Assembly (NCBI GenBank): GCA_013361525.1
Contig: JABFXY010000098.1
Coordinates: 1 to 49,592 of the forward strand
Length of the DNA: 49,592 nucleotides
Source of the DNA: Polyangiaceae bacterium
GTDB taxonomy: Bacteria; Myxococcota_A; Polyangia; Polyangiales; Polyangiaceae
Direction of reading: 5' to 3'
Made by a program: the position numbers and the translations under genes
In this document: one piece after another, positions 24,113 to 43,583 of the stretch
Position numbering within the stretch: the first letter of the stretch is position 1
Layout of the letters: each line of letters starts with the position of its first letter
Notes under the pieces: generated by a model
What the model was told of the DNA's origin: nothing
What the model saw: only the letters and a program-made list of their open reading frames with translations
Databases searched by the model: none

Positions 24113-25624
24113 ATGAAATCGATCTTCAAGAAGTCGGCAGTCTTGACTGCGTGCCTCCTCGCTCTCGGCGTCGCCCAGGTGGGCTGCTCGAGCAGCGACG
24201 GCGACGGAGCGAAGGATCCCTCCAAGGTCAAAGGTCCGAAGACCGAAACCGGCGAGTCCGTCGATCCCGAAGCCGAGCGCCTCTACAAAGAAGGGCTCGC
24301 CGACATGGAGCGTCTCGACAAGACGCCCAACGGTTGGAACGAGCAGACGTGCTCCGCCACGGCGAAGAAGTTCCTCGACGCGGCCTCCGCGCAGGGGGGC
24401 TTCTTCGGCAGCGCCGTCTACAACGCGGGTGCGAGCTACCACCGCTGCAACAACTTCGCGGAAGCTCGCAAGCACTACAAAGAGGTCCTCGACAAGAACG
24501 AGAAGTTCCACCGCGCGCGCGTGCAGCTCGCTCGGTTCGACTTCGCGGATTCCAACGAGACCGCGATCGACAAAGCGATGGCCGAGTTCCAGCGTGCCGT
24601 CCAGGACTCGGAGTTCCAGAACGTCGAGGCCCTCGTCGAGCTCGCTCGCTTGCAGATGCGCCGCAACAACAGCGCGTCGGACAGCGACGGCGCCAACGAC
24701 TTCGAGCGTGCGAAGAAGAACCTTCAGCGCGCGCTCGCCGTCGACGACGCGTACATGCCCGCGTTCAACCTCCTCGCGCTCTACTACCTCGAGCGCGCGA
24801 AGCAGAACGCCGGACAGAAGGGCGGAAAGAGCGCCCGCGGTGGCGAGAAGGCCAAGGTCGACACGCAAGCGATCGATCTGGCGCTTCTCGTCGCGACCCA
24901 GGGCATCAGGAAGAACCCGAACTACGCCTCGATCCACAACACGGCGGGCCTCATCTTCGTCCAGTCGGGCGATCTGAACAACGCCGTGCGCCGCTTCGGT
25001 ACCGCGCGCCAGCTCGATCCGAACTTCTTCGAGGCGAACATGAACTTCGCCGCCGTGAATATGCTGTTCCGAGGCTTCGCGAAGGCCGAGGACGCGTATC
25101 GCGCGGCGTTGAAACAGAAGCCCAACGACTACGACGCTCACCTCGGTCTCGCGCTCGCGCTCCGTGGTCAGATCGACACGGCGCCGGACGGCGACAAGAA
25201 GCTCGCCGAGGCCGAGCAGCTCATCACCAAGGCGAAAACCCTCGATGCAAGCCGCCCCGAGGCGTACTTCAACCACGCGATCTTGACCCAGGAGTACAAG
25301 GCCAAGAGCGGCGGCGACTCCGTCAAGGCGTTGGAAGAGGCCATCGGCCACTACAACGAGTTCGTAAAGAAGGCCCAGGGCAAGGCGGAGTTCGCCGACG
25401 CGGTCGAGGACGTCACGGCGACGCCGACCAAGAAGGACGAGCAGTGCATGGGCCCGAAGGCGAAGCAGGACAAGGGCTGCAAGCGCGGTCGCATCTTCGA
25501 CCTGAAGGACGAAATTGCCTTCGCGAAGGAGAGCGCGGCCGAGCAGAAGAAGCTCGCCGAGGAAGCCAAGACCCGCGCTGCCATCGAGGAAGCGGGTGGT
25601 GCAAACGAGCCTGCGGGTAACTGA
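24113..25624 (+). CDS. gltE: GltE-like TPR lipoprotein
   Basis: 503 residues, ATG 24113 with a strong GAGGAGG upstream. Signal ends at VAQVGC (Cys25), a lipobox-like motif with a non-canonical Gln at -3. TPR units fill residues 55-400: AGASYHRCNNFAEARKHYKEVLDKN, ARFDFADSNETAIDKAMAEFQRAV, AFNLLALYYLERAKQNAGQ, LIFVQSGDLNNAVRRFGTARQLDPNFFEA and LGLALALRGQ. The C-terminal part is a charged helix (EIAFAKESAAEQKKLAEEAK). In Myxococcus xanthus GltE (AglT) is encoded directly next to AgmU/GltD and is a TPR protein of the envelope-spanning gliding complex. Likely periplasmic and membrane-tethered. A strong terminator follows, ending the gltD-gltE unit. Confidence 0.75.
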   Translation: MKSIFKKSAVLTACLLALGVAQVGCSSSDGDGAKDPSKVKGPKTETGESVDPEAERLYKEGLADMERLDKTPNGWNEQTCSATAKKFLDAASAQGGFFGSAVYNAGASYHRCNNFAEARKHYKEVLDKNEKFHRARVQLARFDFADSNETAIDKAMAEFQRAVQDSEFQNVEALVELARLQMRRNNSASDSDGANDFERAKKNLQRALAVDDAYMPAFNLLALYYLERAKQNAGQKGGKSARGGEKAKVDTQAIDLALLVATQGIRKNPNYASIHNTAGLIFVQSGDLNNAVRRFGTARQLDPNFFEANMNFAAVNMLFRGFAKAEDAYRAALKQKPNDYDAHLGLALALRGQIDTAPDGDKKLAEAEQLITKAKTLDASRPEAYFNHAILTQEYKAKSGGDSVKALEEAIGHYNEFVKKAQGKAEFADAVEDVTATPTKKDEQCMGPKAKQDKGCKRGRIFDLKDEIAFAKESAAEQKKLAEEAKTRAAIEEAGGANEPAGN

Positions 25625-25650
25625 ACGGATCGTTTGGTGATGTCGCGACG

Positions 25651-25687
25651 GAGGCTCGGACACGTAGGTCTGGGCCTCTGTCCTTTT
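25651..25687 (+). terminator. Intrinsic terminator after gltE
   Basis: Eleven-pair stem GAGGCTCGGAC (25651-25661) with GTCTGGGCCTC (25668-25678), including two G-U pairs, six-base loop, followed by TGTCCTTTTG. It separates the gltD-gltE unit from the next promoter. Confidence 0.8.
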
Positions 25688-25755
25688 GTGAGCGTCCTCC
25701 CACCTATTGCCGGTCTGGGCAGAGGCGTCCCCAAACTTTCAGGAACTTCTCTCAA

Positions 25756-25786
25756 CGACCCAATGTCAGAGCTTCACGTTGGGTCG
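25756..25786. promoter_or_regulatory. Operator-like inverted repeat
   Basis: CGACCCAA (25756-25763) and TTGGGTCG (25779-25786), perfect 8-bp arms with a 15-base spacer. Its right end lies 29 bases upstream of the -35 at 25816, where an activator would bind. Confidence 0.4.
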
Positions 25787-25815
25787 ACATTCCGTTTCTC
25801 TTCCGGGTGTTTCGA

Positions 25816-25845
25816 TTGACGGGCCCCGATCTGGGCTCGTACAAT
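25816..25845 (+). promoter_or_regulatory. Promoter of the small exported protein and gltG
   Basis: TTGACG (25816-25821, five of six), 18-base spacer, TACAAT (25840-25845, five of six). It is the best vegetative-type promoter in the window and directly follows the gltE terminator and the dyad. Confidence 0.6.
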
Positions 25846-25960
25846 GCCACTGCAACCTGGTCCACCGCGTTGCCGGCGGAACTGACGCGAACCCGGCGTG
25901 TCTGTGGTCTCGAGCGCAGTCGTCTAGGCGAGCTAGTCGCTGCGAAGGAGTGAGCTTTCG

Positions 25961-26230
25961 ATGAAAAGGTCGACCCGCAAAGCGATGGTTTCGGTTTTGA
26001 TCATCGGTGCCGGCGCGCTGCTGAGCTCCACGGCATTCGCGCAGGACGTCAAATCGTCGGACACCGAAGGCGGTTACGGCTACGAGTTCTCGGACGATCC
26101 GCTGAATGCTGGCGGTTTCGGTCCGAACGACGCCACAATCCGCGTTCGTCCCGGTCCGGTGCGCACCACCCTGATCCGACCGCGGACTTCGTTCGTGAAC
26201 GAGATGTTGAAGTCGGTCGAAAATCTCTGA
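25961..26230 (+). CDS. Small exported protein at the gltF position
   Basis: 89 residues, ATG 25961 with AAGGAG upstream. Signal peptide (MKRSTRKAMVSVLIIGAGALLSSTAFA) leaves a mature protein of about 62 residues with an aromatic/acidic start (GGYGYEFSDDPLNAGG) and a basic-hydrophobic end (GPVRTTLIRPRTSFVNEMLKSVENL). No Cys, no catalytic motif. It lies between the GltE-like and GltG-like genes, the position of gltF in Myxococcus xanthus, but I cannot confirm sequence identity with GltF. The sequence reads like a peptide ligand or plug for a larger partner. It has the strongest promoter of the cluster. Confidence 0.75.
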   Translation: MKRSTRKAMVSVLIIGAGALLSSTAFAQDVKSSDTEGGYGYEFSDDPLNAGGFGPNDATIRVRPGPVRTTLIRPRTSFVNEMLKSVENL

Positions 26231-26299
26231 AAAGCGGCCTCCTTTTCCCAGCCGTAGAGGGGTGGGGAAGGGCGACTGCGGTGTGTATCTAGGTTGTCG

Positions 26300-26348
26300 C
26301 GCGCGGGTTTCGGCCCGCGCGATACGGCGTCGCGCTCCGAGCGCGACG
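26300..26348 (+). terminator. Tandem hairpins between the small gene and gltG
   Basis: CGCGCGGG (26300-26307) pairs with CCCGCGCG (26314-26321); CGTCGCGCT (26328-26336) pairs with AGCGCGACG (26340-26348), followed by GTTTCG. They sit 70 bases after the small gene and 126 bases before gltG. Partial termination here would set the ratio of the small protein to GltG. Confidence 0.4.
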
Positions 26349-26474
26349 GTTTCGTGAAGGTTCGCTCGTCGCAAGAACGTTTCGCTTCGAGGCTCGTTTC
26401 GATGATGGTCGCGCGGCAGCAGTCTGCGCGCCTTTCGGGCTGGTCGAAGGCTCCAGGCAGGGAAGGCTAGGAAC

Positions 26475-28553
26475 ATGGAAGGGAAGCAGAAGATCGCCCT
26501 CACGTTTGGGCTCTACCAAAACGAGGCTCTCGTCCGCCGAGAGACGGTGACGCAAGACATCGTCAAGATCGGTAAGGACGCGAAGAGCCACCTGCGAGTC
26601 GAGGACGAGCTCGCGTCGCGCATGCACGCGGTCATCGAGGTCGGTGCAGGCCCCGAAGACATCACGCTGATCGATCTCGGCAACGAGCCGGGCACGCTCG
26701 TCAACGGCGCCCGCGTCAACAAGTGCAAGATCGGCGTCGGCGATCAGATTCAGATCGGCGGCACGAAGATTGTGCTCGAGCGCGCCGAGCCCGTCGCGGT
26801 CGCGGCGGCAGCGCCTTCGGCCCCTCCGCCCTCGCAGGCTGCGGCTCCCGCCGCTGCTGCAGGCATGGCCGGCGGCAACCCGTTCGGTGGCAATCCGTTC
26901 GGTGCACCTGCGGGCGGCAACCCGTTCGGCGATGCGAATCCGTTCGGTGGCGCGGCTGCGAATCCGTTCGCCGCGAGCACGCCGTTCGGTGATCCATTCG
27001 GAGCGCAAGCGGGCTTCGCACCGGCTCCGGTGGACGAGGTTCCGCACGACGCGCCGGAAGGCTCGTACACCTACCAGATGCTCAAGGGCGGGCCGCCCGT
27101 CGCCTCGGAAGAGGTGGAGAGCGCCGCGACGAGCGTCGAGGTCATGGTGCTGTGGGATCAGTCGATCCTTCACGTTTCGCACCTCACCCCGCCGCGCTCG
27201 TTCTACGTGGGCGAGGAAGCGGGTAGCAACGTTCGCTGCGACTACTTCGTCCCGGCGGAGAAGCTCGGCACGACCCGCGCTCCGATCGTGCTCGCCGGCG
27301 GCGGCACGGTGAGCGTCGTTCTCCTTCCGCGCTCGGCCGGAACGATTGAAATCGGCGGCCAGACGATGAGCCTGCAGGACGCGATCGCGAGTGGCAAGAC
27401 GCAGCCCTGCGCCGAGCTCTCGGGCGCGCATCAGATGCAGCTCCCTGTCGGCGCGAAGGCGCGGATCATCCTGGACAACGGCCTCACGTTCCAGGTCTCG
27501 ACGGTGAACGCCGGCCGCAAGGTCGCGGGTCACCTCGCGCTGGCTGCAGCTCCGATCGCGTTCTTCGGCCTGTCGAGCCTCGTGCACGGCGGCCTGATGG
27601 CGGCGATGTTCTTCTTCATGCCGGGTCTGTCGAACACCGACGAAAACGACATGTCCGGCAACCAGGACTACATGCTCTCGCTCGTCATGCGCGCCGAAGC
27701 CGAGCGCCAGCAAGAGGAGAAAGAGCAGCCCGTCGACGAGACGCAGCCGAACCCCGACCAAAAGGAAGGTGGAACCGGCACGCGCGCGAAGGGCGAAGAG
27801 GGTTCGATGGGTAACCCGAACGTCACGGCGACCAACAAGCGCTACGCCGTGAAGGGGCCCTCGGACAACCAAGACCCGCACATCGCGAAGCAGGCAGCTC
27901 TGCGCGACGCGATGGAATTCGGCATGATCGGCCTCCTCAACTCGGGCGCCGGTGGTGATCCGGATGCTCCGACGGCGCCCTGGGGCCGCGAGGACTCGCT
28001 CGGCAACGACGAGAAGTCCGCACGCGGCAACATGTGGGGCGACGAGATCGGCGATGCCTTCGGCGCCGGCGGCCTCGGCCTCACGGGTATCGGTGAAGGC
28101 GGCGGCGGCAAGGGTGAAGGTATCGGCCTCGGCAACATCGGTACGATCGGCCACGGCGCCGGCACCGGTACGGGCCAGGGCTTCGGCAACGGCTCCGGCC
28201 GCCTCGGTGGTACGCACAAGAGCAAGCCGCCGAGCGTCCGTATGGGTGCAACGAGCGTCAGCGGTCGTCTGCCGCCCGAGGTCATCCAGCGTATCGTTCG
28301 CCAGAACTTCGGCCGCTTCCGCCTCTGCTACGAAAACGGTCTGCGCAACAACCCGAACCTCGCCGGTCGCGTGAGCGTCAGCTTCACGATCGGTCGTGAC
28401 GGGTCCGTCGGTAGCGTCAGCGGCGGCGGTGACCTCCCGGATTCGGGCGTCATCGGTTGCGTGACGAAGGCCTTCTACGGTCTGTCGTTCCCGCAGCCGG
28501 AAGGCGGCGTCGTGAAGGTCAGCTACCCGATCGCATTCGCGCCCGGCGGCTGA
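26475..28553 (+). CDS. gltG: GltG-like inner-membrane protein: FHA domain, transmembrane helix, AgmX/PglI C-terminal domain
   Basis: 692 residues. Cytoplasmic FHA domain at about 10-105 (KIGKDAKSHLRVEDELASRMHAVIE...TLVNGARVN; SxxH and NG present, Lys in place of the usual Arg of GR), which would bind a phospho-Thr partner. Then an Ala/Pro linker with NPFG repeats (133-177), a second beta-rich cytoplasmic domain (about 195-345, ending in FQVSTVNAGRKV), a transmembrane helix (354-380), a charged periplasmic region and a Gly-rich low-complexity stretch (about 515-585). The C-terminal TonB-like AgmX/PglI domain (598-692) contains IVRQNFGRFRLCYENGLRNNP and GRVSVSFTIGRDGSV. GltG and GltJ in Myxococcus xanthus share this layout and carry force from the inner-membrane motor to periplasmic partners. 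A terminator follows. Confidence 0.85.
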   Translation: MEGKQKIALTFGLYQNEALVRRETVTQDIVKIGKDAKSHLRVEDELASRMHAVIEVGAGPEDITLIDLGNEPGTLVNGARVNKCKIGVGDQIQIGGTKIVLERAEPVAVAAAAPSAPPPSQAAAPAAAAGMAGGNPFGGNPFGAPAGGNPFGDANPFGGAAANPFAASTPFGDPFGAQAGFAPAPVDEVPHDAPEGSYTYQMLKGGPPVASEEVESAATSVEVMVLWDQSILHVSHLTPPRSFYVGEEAGSNVRCDYFVPAEKLGTTRAPIVLAGGGTVSVVLLPRSAGTIEIGGQTMSLQDAIASGKTQPCAELSGAHQMQLPVGAKARIILDNGLTFQVSTVNAGRKVAGHLALAAAPIAFFGLSSLVHGGLMAAMFFFMPGLSNTDENDMSGNQDYMLSLVMRAEAERQQEEKEQPVDETQPNPDQKEGGTGTRAKGEEGSMGNPNVTATNKRYAVKGPSDNQDPHIAKQAALRDAMEFGMIGLLNSGAGGDPDAPTAPWGREDSLGNDEKSARGNMWGDEIGDAFGAGGLGLTGIGEGGGGKGEGIGLGNIGTIGHGAGTGTGQGFGNGSGRLGGTHKSKPPSVRMGATSVSGRLPPEVIQRIVRQNFGRFRLCYENGLRNNPNLAGRVSVSFTIGRDGSVGSVSGGGDLPDSGVIGCVTKAFYGLSFPQPEGGVVKVSYPIAFAPGG
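26871..27003 (+). repeat. NPFG coding repeats in GltG linker
   Basis: Five NPF units (GGNPFGGNPFGAPAGGNPFG, then DANPFGG and AANPFA), then TPFG and DPFG variants, at residues 133-177. The DNA repeats are imperfect (aacccgttcgg, aatccgttcgg), so the motif appears kept at protein level. Short linear repeats of this type often multiply a binding site. Confidence 0.75.
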
Positions 28554-28934
28554 CACCACCCGATCGCGTGAACGAGGCCCGTAGCTCGAAAGAGCTGCGG
28601 GCCTTGTTTCGTTCGTGCGATCGGCTCGCTCGAGAGATCGCGATGTTGCGTCCCACCACGTGGGATTGCGCGAGCGTCGCGGAGTGTTGGTGGCGGCGAT
28701 GCGAGAGCCGTTTCGCGGAGTAGGGCGAAACCCTGGACTTCGTGCGCCAGTCCCTCCTATTCTCGCGAGCCGTTGTTCAGCTCTGACGCAAGGAAGCTGC
28801 TTCCCGCGTCATCCGAGCCGTAAGCCGCGACCTTCTTCGCTTTTGTGACACCGCTCCAACGTTTCACGCGCACCTTCGGTGCCCTGATCGCGCTCTGCGC
28901 GCGACGAATTCCAAGGAAAGTGAGAGCCAACTCG
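28554..28934 (+). other. 381-base intergenic region after gltG
   Basis: Begins with the gltG terminator (28575-28612). The rest holds no gene and no promoter that I can defend; the AAGGAAAGTGAGAG before 28935 is the ribosome site of the TPR lipoprotein. A GTG at 28845 is in frame with that gene but adds a non-signal-like extension. Confidence 0.55.
28575..28612 (+). terminator. Intrinsic terminator after gltG
   Basis: Thirteen-pair stem AGGCCCGTAGCTC (28575-28587) with GAGCTGCGGGCCT (28592-28604), one G-U pair, GAAA tetraloop, followed by TGTTTCGTT. GNRA-capped, very stable. Confidence 0.88.
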
Positions 28935-29969
28935 ATGAAGCTCGGTTGCTCCAACAACTCGCTCGTGCGTGACGCGATCGCGCACGATAGCACCTCGACG
29001 CTTCTACGCCGCGCGTCGCGCGAAAGCTCCTCGTGGAGCGCCGTGTCGATCGCGGCCGTGCTTGCAGCAGCGACGTTCGTCGGTGGTTGCTCGCGCAACA
29101 AACAAGAAGCGATCTTGCGCGCGAACGAAGCGGACAATCTCCGCAAGGGCGACAAGGTCGCGGCGATCGAGAAGCTCGACGAAGCGACGCGGCTCGACCC
29201 CGACAACCATCGAATTTGGTACAAGCTCGCGTCCGTCTACAAGGACAAGGAAGACTGGCCGAAGATGGCCGAGGCGCTGCAGAACGCGATCTCCGCGGAC
29301 GAGCGCACGCCCGAAGACGGCAACTTCGCGAACTACCACTACGAGCGCGGCGTCGCGCTCATCAAGATCGCGGAGCAGAAGAAGGATCAGAAGGCTCGGA
29401 TGGATGCCTACGAAGAGGCGAAGGCGCCTCTCACGAAGTGCATCGAGTACGACGAGAATCTGTCCGAGTGCTACCACGAGCTGGGCCACGTCTACCTGTG
29501 GACCGACGACGAGCAGAAGGCGCTCCAGTACTTCACCGACGCGGTTCAGCACGACCCGGACAAGGTTCGTTACTACCCGCCGCTCGCGGACCTCTACATC
29601 AACCTTTTCCAGTTCGACAACGCGGAGAAGGTCCTCAAAGAGGCGAAGGAGCGCGGCAAGCCCGGCGAGAAGGACATGTGGGGCGTGCACGTGCTGATGG
29701 CCCAGCTCCTTCAGGAGAAGGGTGATCAAGCCGGCGTCGTGACCGAGCTCGAATCGGCGAAGGCGACGGCCGTCGGCGAAGAGGCCGATCAGAACATCAT
29801 GATCCTGTACTCGCTCGGGATCGCGTATGACGGTTTGAAGCAGACGCAAAAGGCGATCGAGAACCTCAAGGGCTTCGACGTTCGTTGCAAGGGCGCCATC
29901 CAGAAGCAATTCCCGGATGAGTGCGACAACGCGAAGTCGCTGCTCGCGAAGCTCCAAGCTCCGCAGTAG
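28935..29969 (+). CDS. TPR lipoprotein in the glt cluster
   Basis: 344 residues from ATG 28935. The signal has a long n-region (about 34 residues, with RR at 25-26) before the hydrophobic core AVSIAAVLAAATFVGGC, lipid Cys at 52. TPR units follow: AILRANEADNLRKGDKVAAIEKLDEATRLDPDNHRIW, YKLASVYKDKEDWPKMAEAL, KCIEYDENLSECYHELGHVYLWTDDEQKALQYF, LADLYINLFQFDNAEKVLKEA and IAYDGLKQTQKAIENL. It resembles the GltE-like protein in fold but is shorter and not an obvious recent copy. In Myxococcus xanthus this position, between gltG and gltI, holds the GltH barrel gene and small unnamed genes, so this could be a lineage-specific adaptor. A GC hairpin lies between it and gltI. Confidence 0.82.
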   Translation: MKLGCSNNSLVRDAIAHDSTSTLLRRASRESSSWSAVSIAAVLAAATFVGGCSRNKQEAILRANEADNLRKGDKVAAIEKLDEATRLDPDNHRIWYKLASVYKDKEDWPKMAEALQNAISADERTPEDGNFANYHYERGVALIKIAEQKKDQKARMDAYEEAKAPLTKCIEYDENLSECYHELGHVYLWTDDEQKALQYFTDAVQHDPDKVRYYPPLADLYINLFQFDNAEKVLKEAKERGKPGEKDMWGVHVLMAQLLQEKGDQAGVVTELESAKATAVGEEADQNIMILYSLGIAYDGLKQTQKAIENLKGFDVRCKGAIQKQFPDECDNAKSLLAKLQAPQ

Positions 29970-29987
29970 CCGTCCGCCGATTTGCTT

Positions 29988-30013
29988 GCTGCGCGCGCAG
30001 CGGCGCGCGCAGC
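29988..30013 (+). repeat. GC-only hairpin between the TPR lipoprotein gene and gltI
   Basis: GCTGCGCGCGC (29988-29998) pairs perfectly with GCGCGCGCAGC (30003-30013), four-base loop. A TTTTCC follows 14 bases later, too far for a normal terminator. Alternating GC steps could also adopt Z-form DNA. Confidence 0.65.
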
Positions 30014-30103
30014 GATCATCGAAGCTTTTCCTCCGTTTCTGTTTACCGGCGCAGGGGTGCTCCCCGGCGCGATGCGACGTGAAGGCCTGGGGCCGAGGGA
30101 TCC

Positions 30104-41680
<11,577 letters not shown>

Positions 41681-41701
41681 CGGTGACGGCGTAACGGCGA
41701 C

Positions 41702-41738
41702 GGGCCGGTCCCCTCGGGGGCTGGCCCGAGTCGTTTTG
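41702..41738 (+). terminator. Intrinsic terminator after gltI
   Basis: GGGCCGGTCCCC (41702-41713) pairs with GGGGGCTGGCCC (41716-41727) with two G-U pairs and a tight loop, followed by GAGTCGTTTTG. It ends the glt region and separates it from the kinase gene. Confidence 0.85.
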
Positions 41739-41796
41739 TGCGGCGATGGGGGCCGGATCAACGTGGGACCACACGGCCGACCTCGCCTGGCCTACC

Positions 41797-43581
41797 ATGG
41801 TGATCGTGACGTCTGCGCCGTCGTCCATCCGGCTGGTGGAGGGGGAGGCTCGCCGTTGGGGCGGGCTCGACCTCATCGCGCGGCTGGGGCACGGCGGGAT
41901 GGCGGAGGTGTTCCTCGCGGCGCGGCGCGAACGTCCGGCCGAGCTGATCGTCGTGAAGCGTCTGAAGGCGGATCTCGACGATGCGGAGCATCGCGGGATG
42001 TTCGCGGAGGAGTCGCGCATCATGCCGCTCCTCACGCACCCGAACATCGTGCGAACGACCGAGGTCGGCGAGGAGGAGGGGAGGCAATACCTCGCGCTCG
42101 AGTTCCTCGACGGGCTGACGCTGGATCGATGCGCCGACAAGGTCACGGCGCTCGGCGAACGCGCGGCGTTCCACGTCGTCGCGGAGCTCCTCGAAGGCCT
42201 CCACTACGCGCACGAGGTGAGGGATCCATCGGGCGCGACGCTCGAGCTCGTTCACCGTGACGTGAGCCCGCACAACGTGTTCATCACCTACGAAGGCCGG
42301 GTGACGCTCGTCGACTTCGGGATCGCGAGGCGGCGCGGGCGCGCGTACCACACGGCGACAGGCGTCGTTCGAGGCAAGCTCGAGTACATGGCGCCGGAGC
42401 AGGCGCTTTGCGACACGCTCGATCGGCGCGCGGACGTGTTCGCAGCCGGCGTGATCTTGTGGGAGCTGCTCTCGGGGCGTCCCTACTGGGACGATGCTTC
42501 GGACGTGCAGATCCTCAAGCGGATGACCTTCGGCGATCTTCCGAAGCTCGGCGTGGTGATGCCGGACGTTCGGCCCGAGGTGGAGGCGCTCTTGTCTCGC
42601 GCGCTCGCGGTGAAGCCCGAGGATCGGTTCGAGACGGCACGCGCGTTTCGTGAAGCGATCGCCGCGGTTCGCGGTGCGGATTCCGAACGACCGCCGCTCC
42701 GGCGCACGGAGCTCGCTGCAACGATCGCGGGCGCGGCCGATGGGTACCGATCGGGTCTGCGTGCGCTCGTCGATCGGCACCTCGAAGCGGCACGGGACAC
42801 CTCGGGCCTGCCCGGGATCTCCGCAGCCGCGACGTCAGAGCCCAATCCGGTGGAGGCGCCGGTATCGGCGCGCGCGGAAGCCGAGGAGCCGAAGGAAGAG
42901 GCTCAGGCGGCAGCGCCGGTGTCGAGCCGCGAGGCGGAGCCGATCTCGAGCGGACGCGCGCCTTCGACGGGTGAGCGTCCGATCACCGAGACGGGCGCTG
43001 CGACGATCCTCGAGGTCAAAGAGCCGGAGAAGCCGAAGCGGTTCGCGCGCGTGGCGCCTCTGTTGGTCGCGGTCGGGATCGGCGTCGCGATCGCTGCGGT
43101 CGTCGGGTCGCGTTTTTCCCGCTCCGAAGGGCGCGCCGCAGAGGCGAGCCCGCCGGTCGAAACGACGTCGACCGCGGCCTCTGCTCCCGCCGATCCGAGC
43201 GGTCCTGCGATCCGCGTGAGCTTGCGCGTCTCACCCTCGGACGCGGTCGTTCACCTCGACGGTATGCGCGTACGGACGCTCCCGCTCGACGCGAAGTTTC
43301 CGAAAGACGGCGCCGGTCACAAGCTCACGGTGAACGCCGAGGGCTACGATGCCAAATCGCAGATCGTCGTGTTCGATCGCGACGTCGACCTCGACGTGAC
43401 GCTCGACCCGGCTCGAGCTGCCGCGCCCGCGACCAGCGCGTCAGCCGACGCGGTCTCCTCCGCGCGCCCGCGCACAATCCCGAGAGCCTCCGGTACTTCG
43501 CCGCTGACGTCGCCGACGTCGAAAGAGACGAAGGGCTTCATCGAGTCCGATCCGTGGAAGAGAGACGGCAAAAAACGATAG
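41797..43581 (+). CDS. Transmembrane Ser/Thr protein kinase with extracytoplasmic PEGA domain
   Basis: 594 residues from ATG 41797; ATG 41746 would start eight bases after the gltI terminator and is less likely, and no start has a clear ribosome site. Kinase domain residues 20-290: LGHGGMAEVF loop, IVVKRLK (beta-3 Lys), HRDVSPHN catalytic loop (Asp and Asn present, Ser in place of the usual Lys), VDFGIARRRG and YMAPEQ. An Ala/Pro/Glu-rich linker leads to a transmembrane helix (about 418-440, APLLVAVGIGVAIAAVV) and a PEGA domain (about 471-540, VSLRVSPSDAVVHLDGMRVRTLPLD). PEGA domains are surface or envelope binding modules in such kinases. It is directly followed, after two bases, by a TPR/PEGA protein gene and then a lipoprotein gene, so the three form an operon. 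The kinase may phosphorylate an FHA partner such as GltG, but this is only a guess from proximity. Confidence 0.9.
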   Translation: MVIVTSAPSSIRLVEGEARRWGGLDLIARLGHGGMAEVFLAARRERPAELIVVKRLKADLDDAEHRGMFAEESRIMPLLTHPNIVRTTEVGEEEGRQYLALEFLDGLTLDRCADKVTALGERAAFHVVAELLEGLHYAHEVRDPSGATLELVHRDVSPHNVFITYEGRVTLVDFGIARRRGRAYHTATGVVRGKLEYMAPEQALCDTLDRRADVFAAGVILWELLSGRPYWDDASDVQILKRMTFGDLPKLGVVMPDVRPEVEALLSRALAVKPEDRFETARAFREAIAAVRGADSERPPLRRTELAATIAGAADGYRSGLRALVDRHLEAARDTSGLPGISAAATSEPNPVEAPVSARAEAEEPKEEAQAAAPVSSREAEPISSGRAPSTGERPITETGAATILEVKEPEKPKRFARVAPLLVAVGIGVAIAAVVGSRFSRSEGRAAEASPPVETTSTAASAPADPSGPAIRVSLRVSPSDAVVHLDGMRVRTLPLDAKFPKDGAGHKLTVNAEGYDAKSQIVVFDRDVDLDVTLDPARAAAPATSASADAVSSARPRTIPRASGTSPLTSPTSKETKGFIESDPWKRDGKKR

Positions 43582-43583
43582 CG

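Larger units (their letters stand above)
25625..25960 (+). other. 336-base intergenic region: terminator, operator-like dyad and promoter
   Basis: Holds in order the gltE terminator (25651-25687), an 8-bp inverted repeat (25756-25786) and a good sigma70-like promoter (25816-25845) leading to the small exported protein gene at 25961. Leader about 108 bases. No gene seen. Confidence 0.7.
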
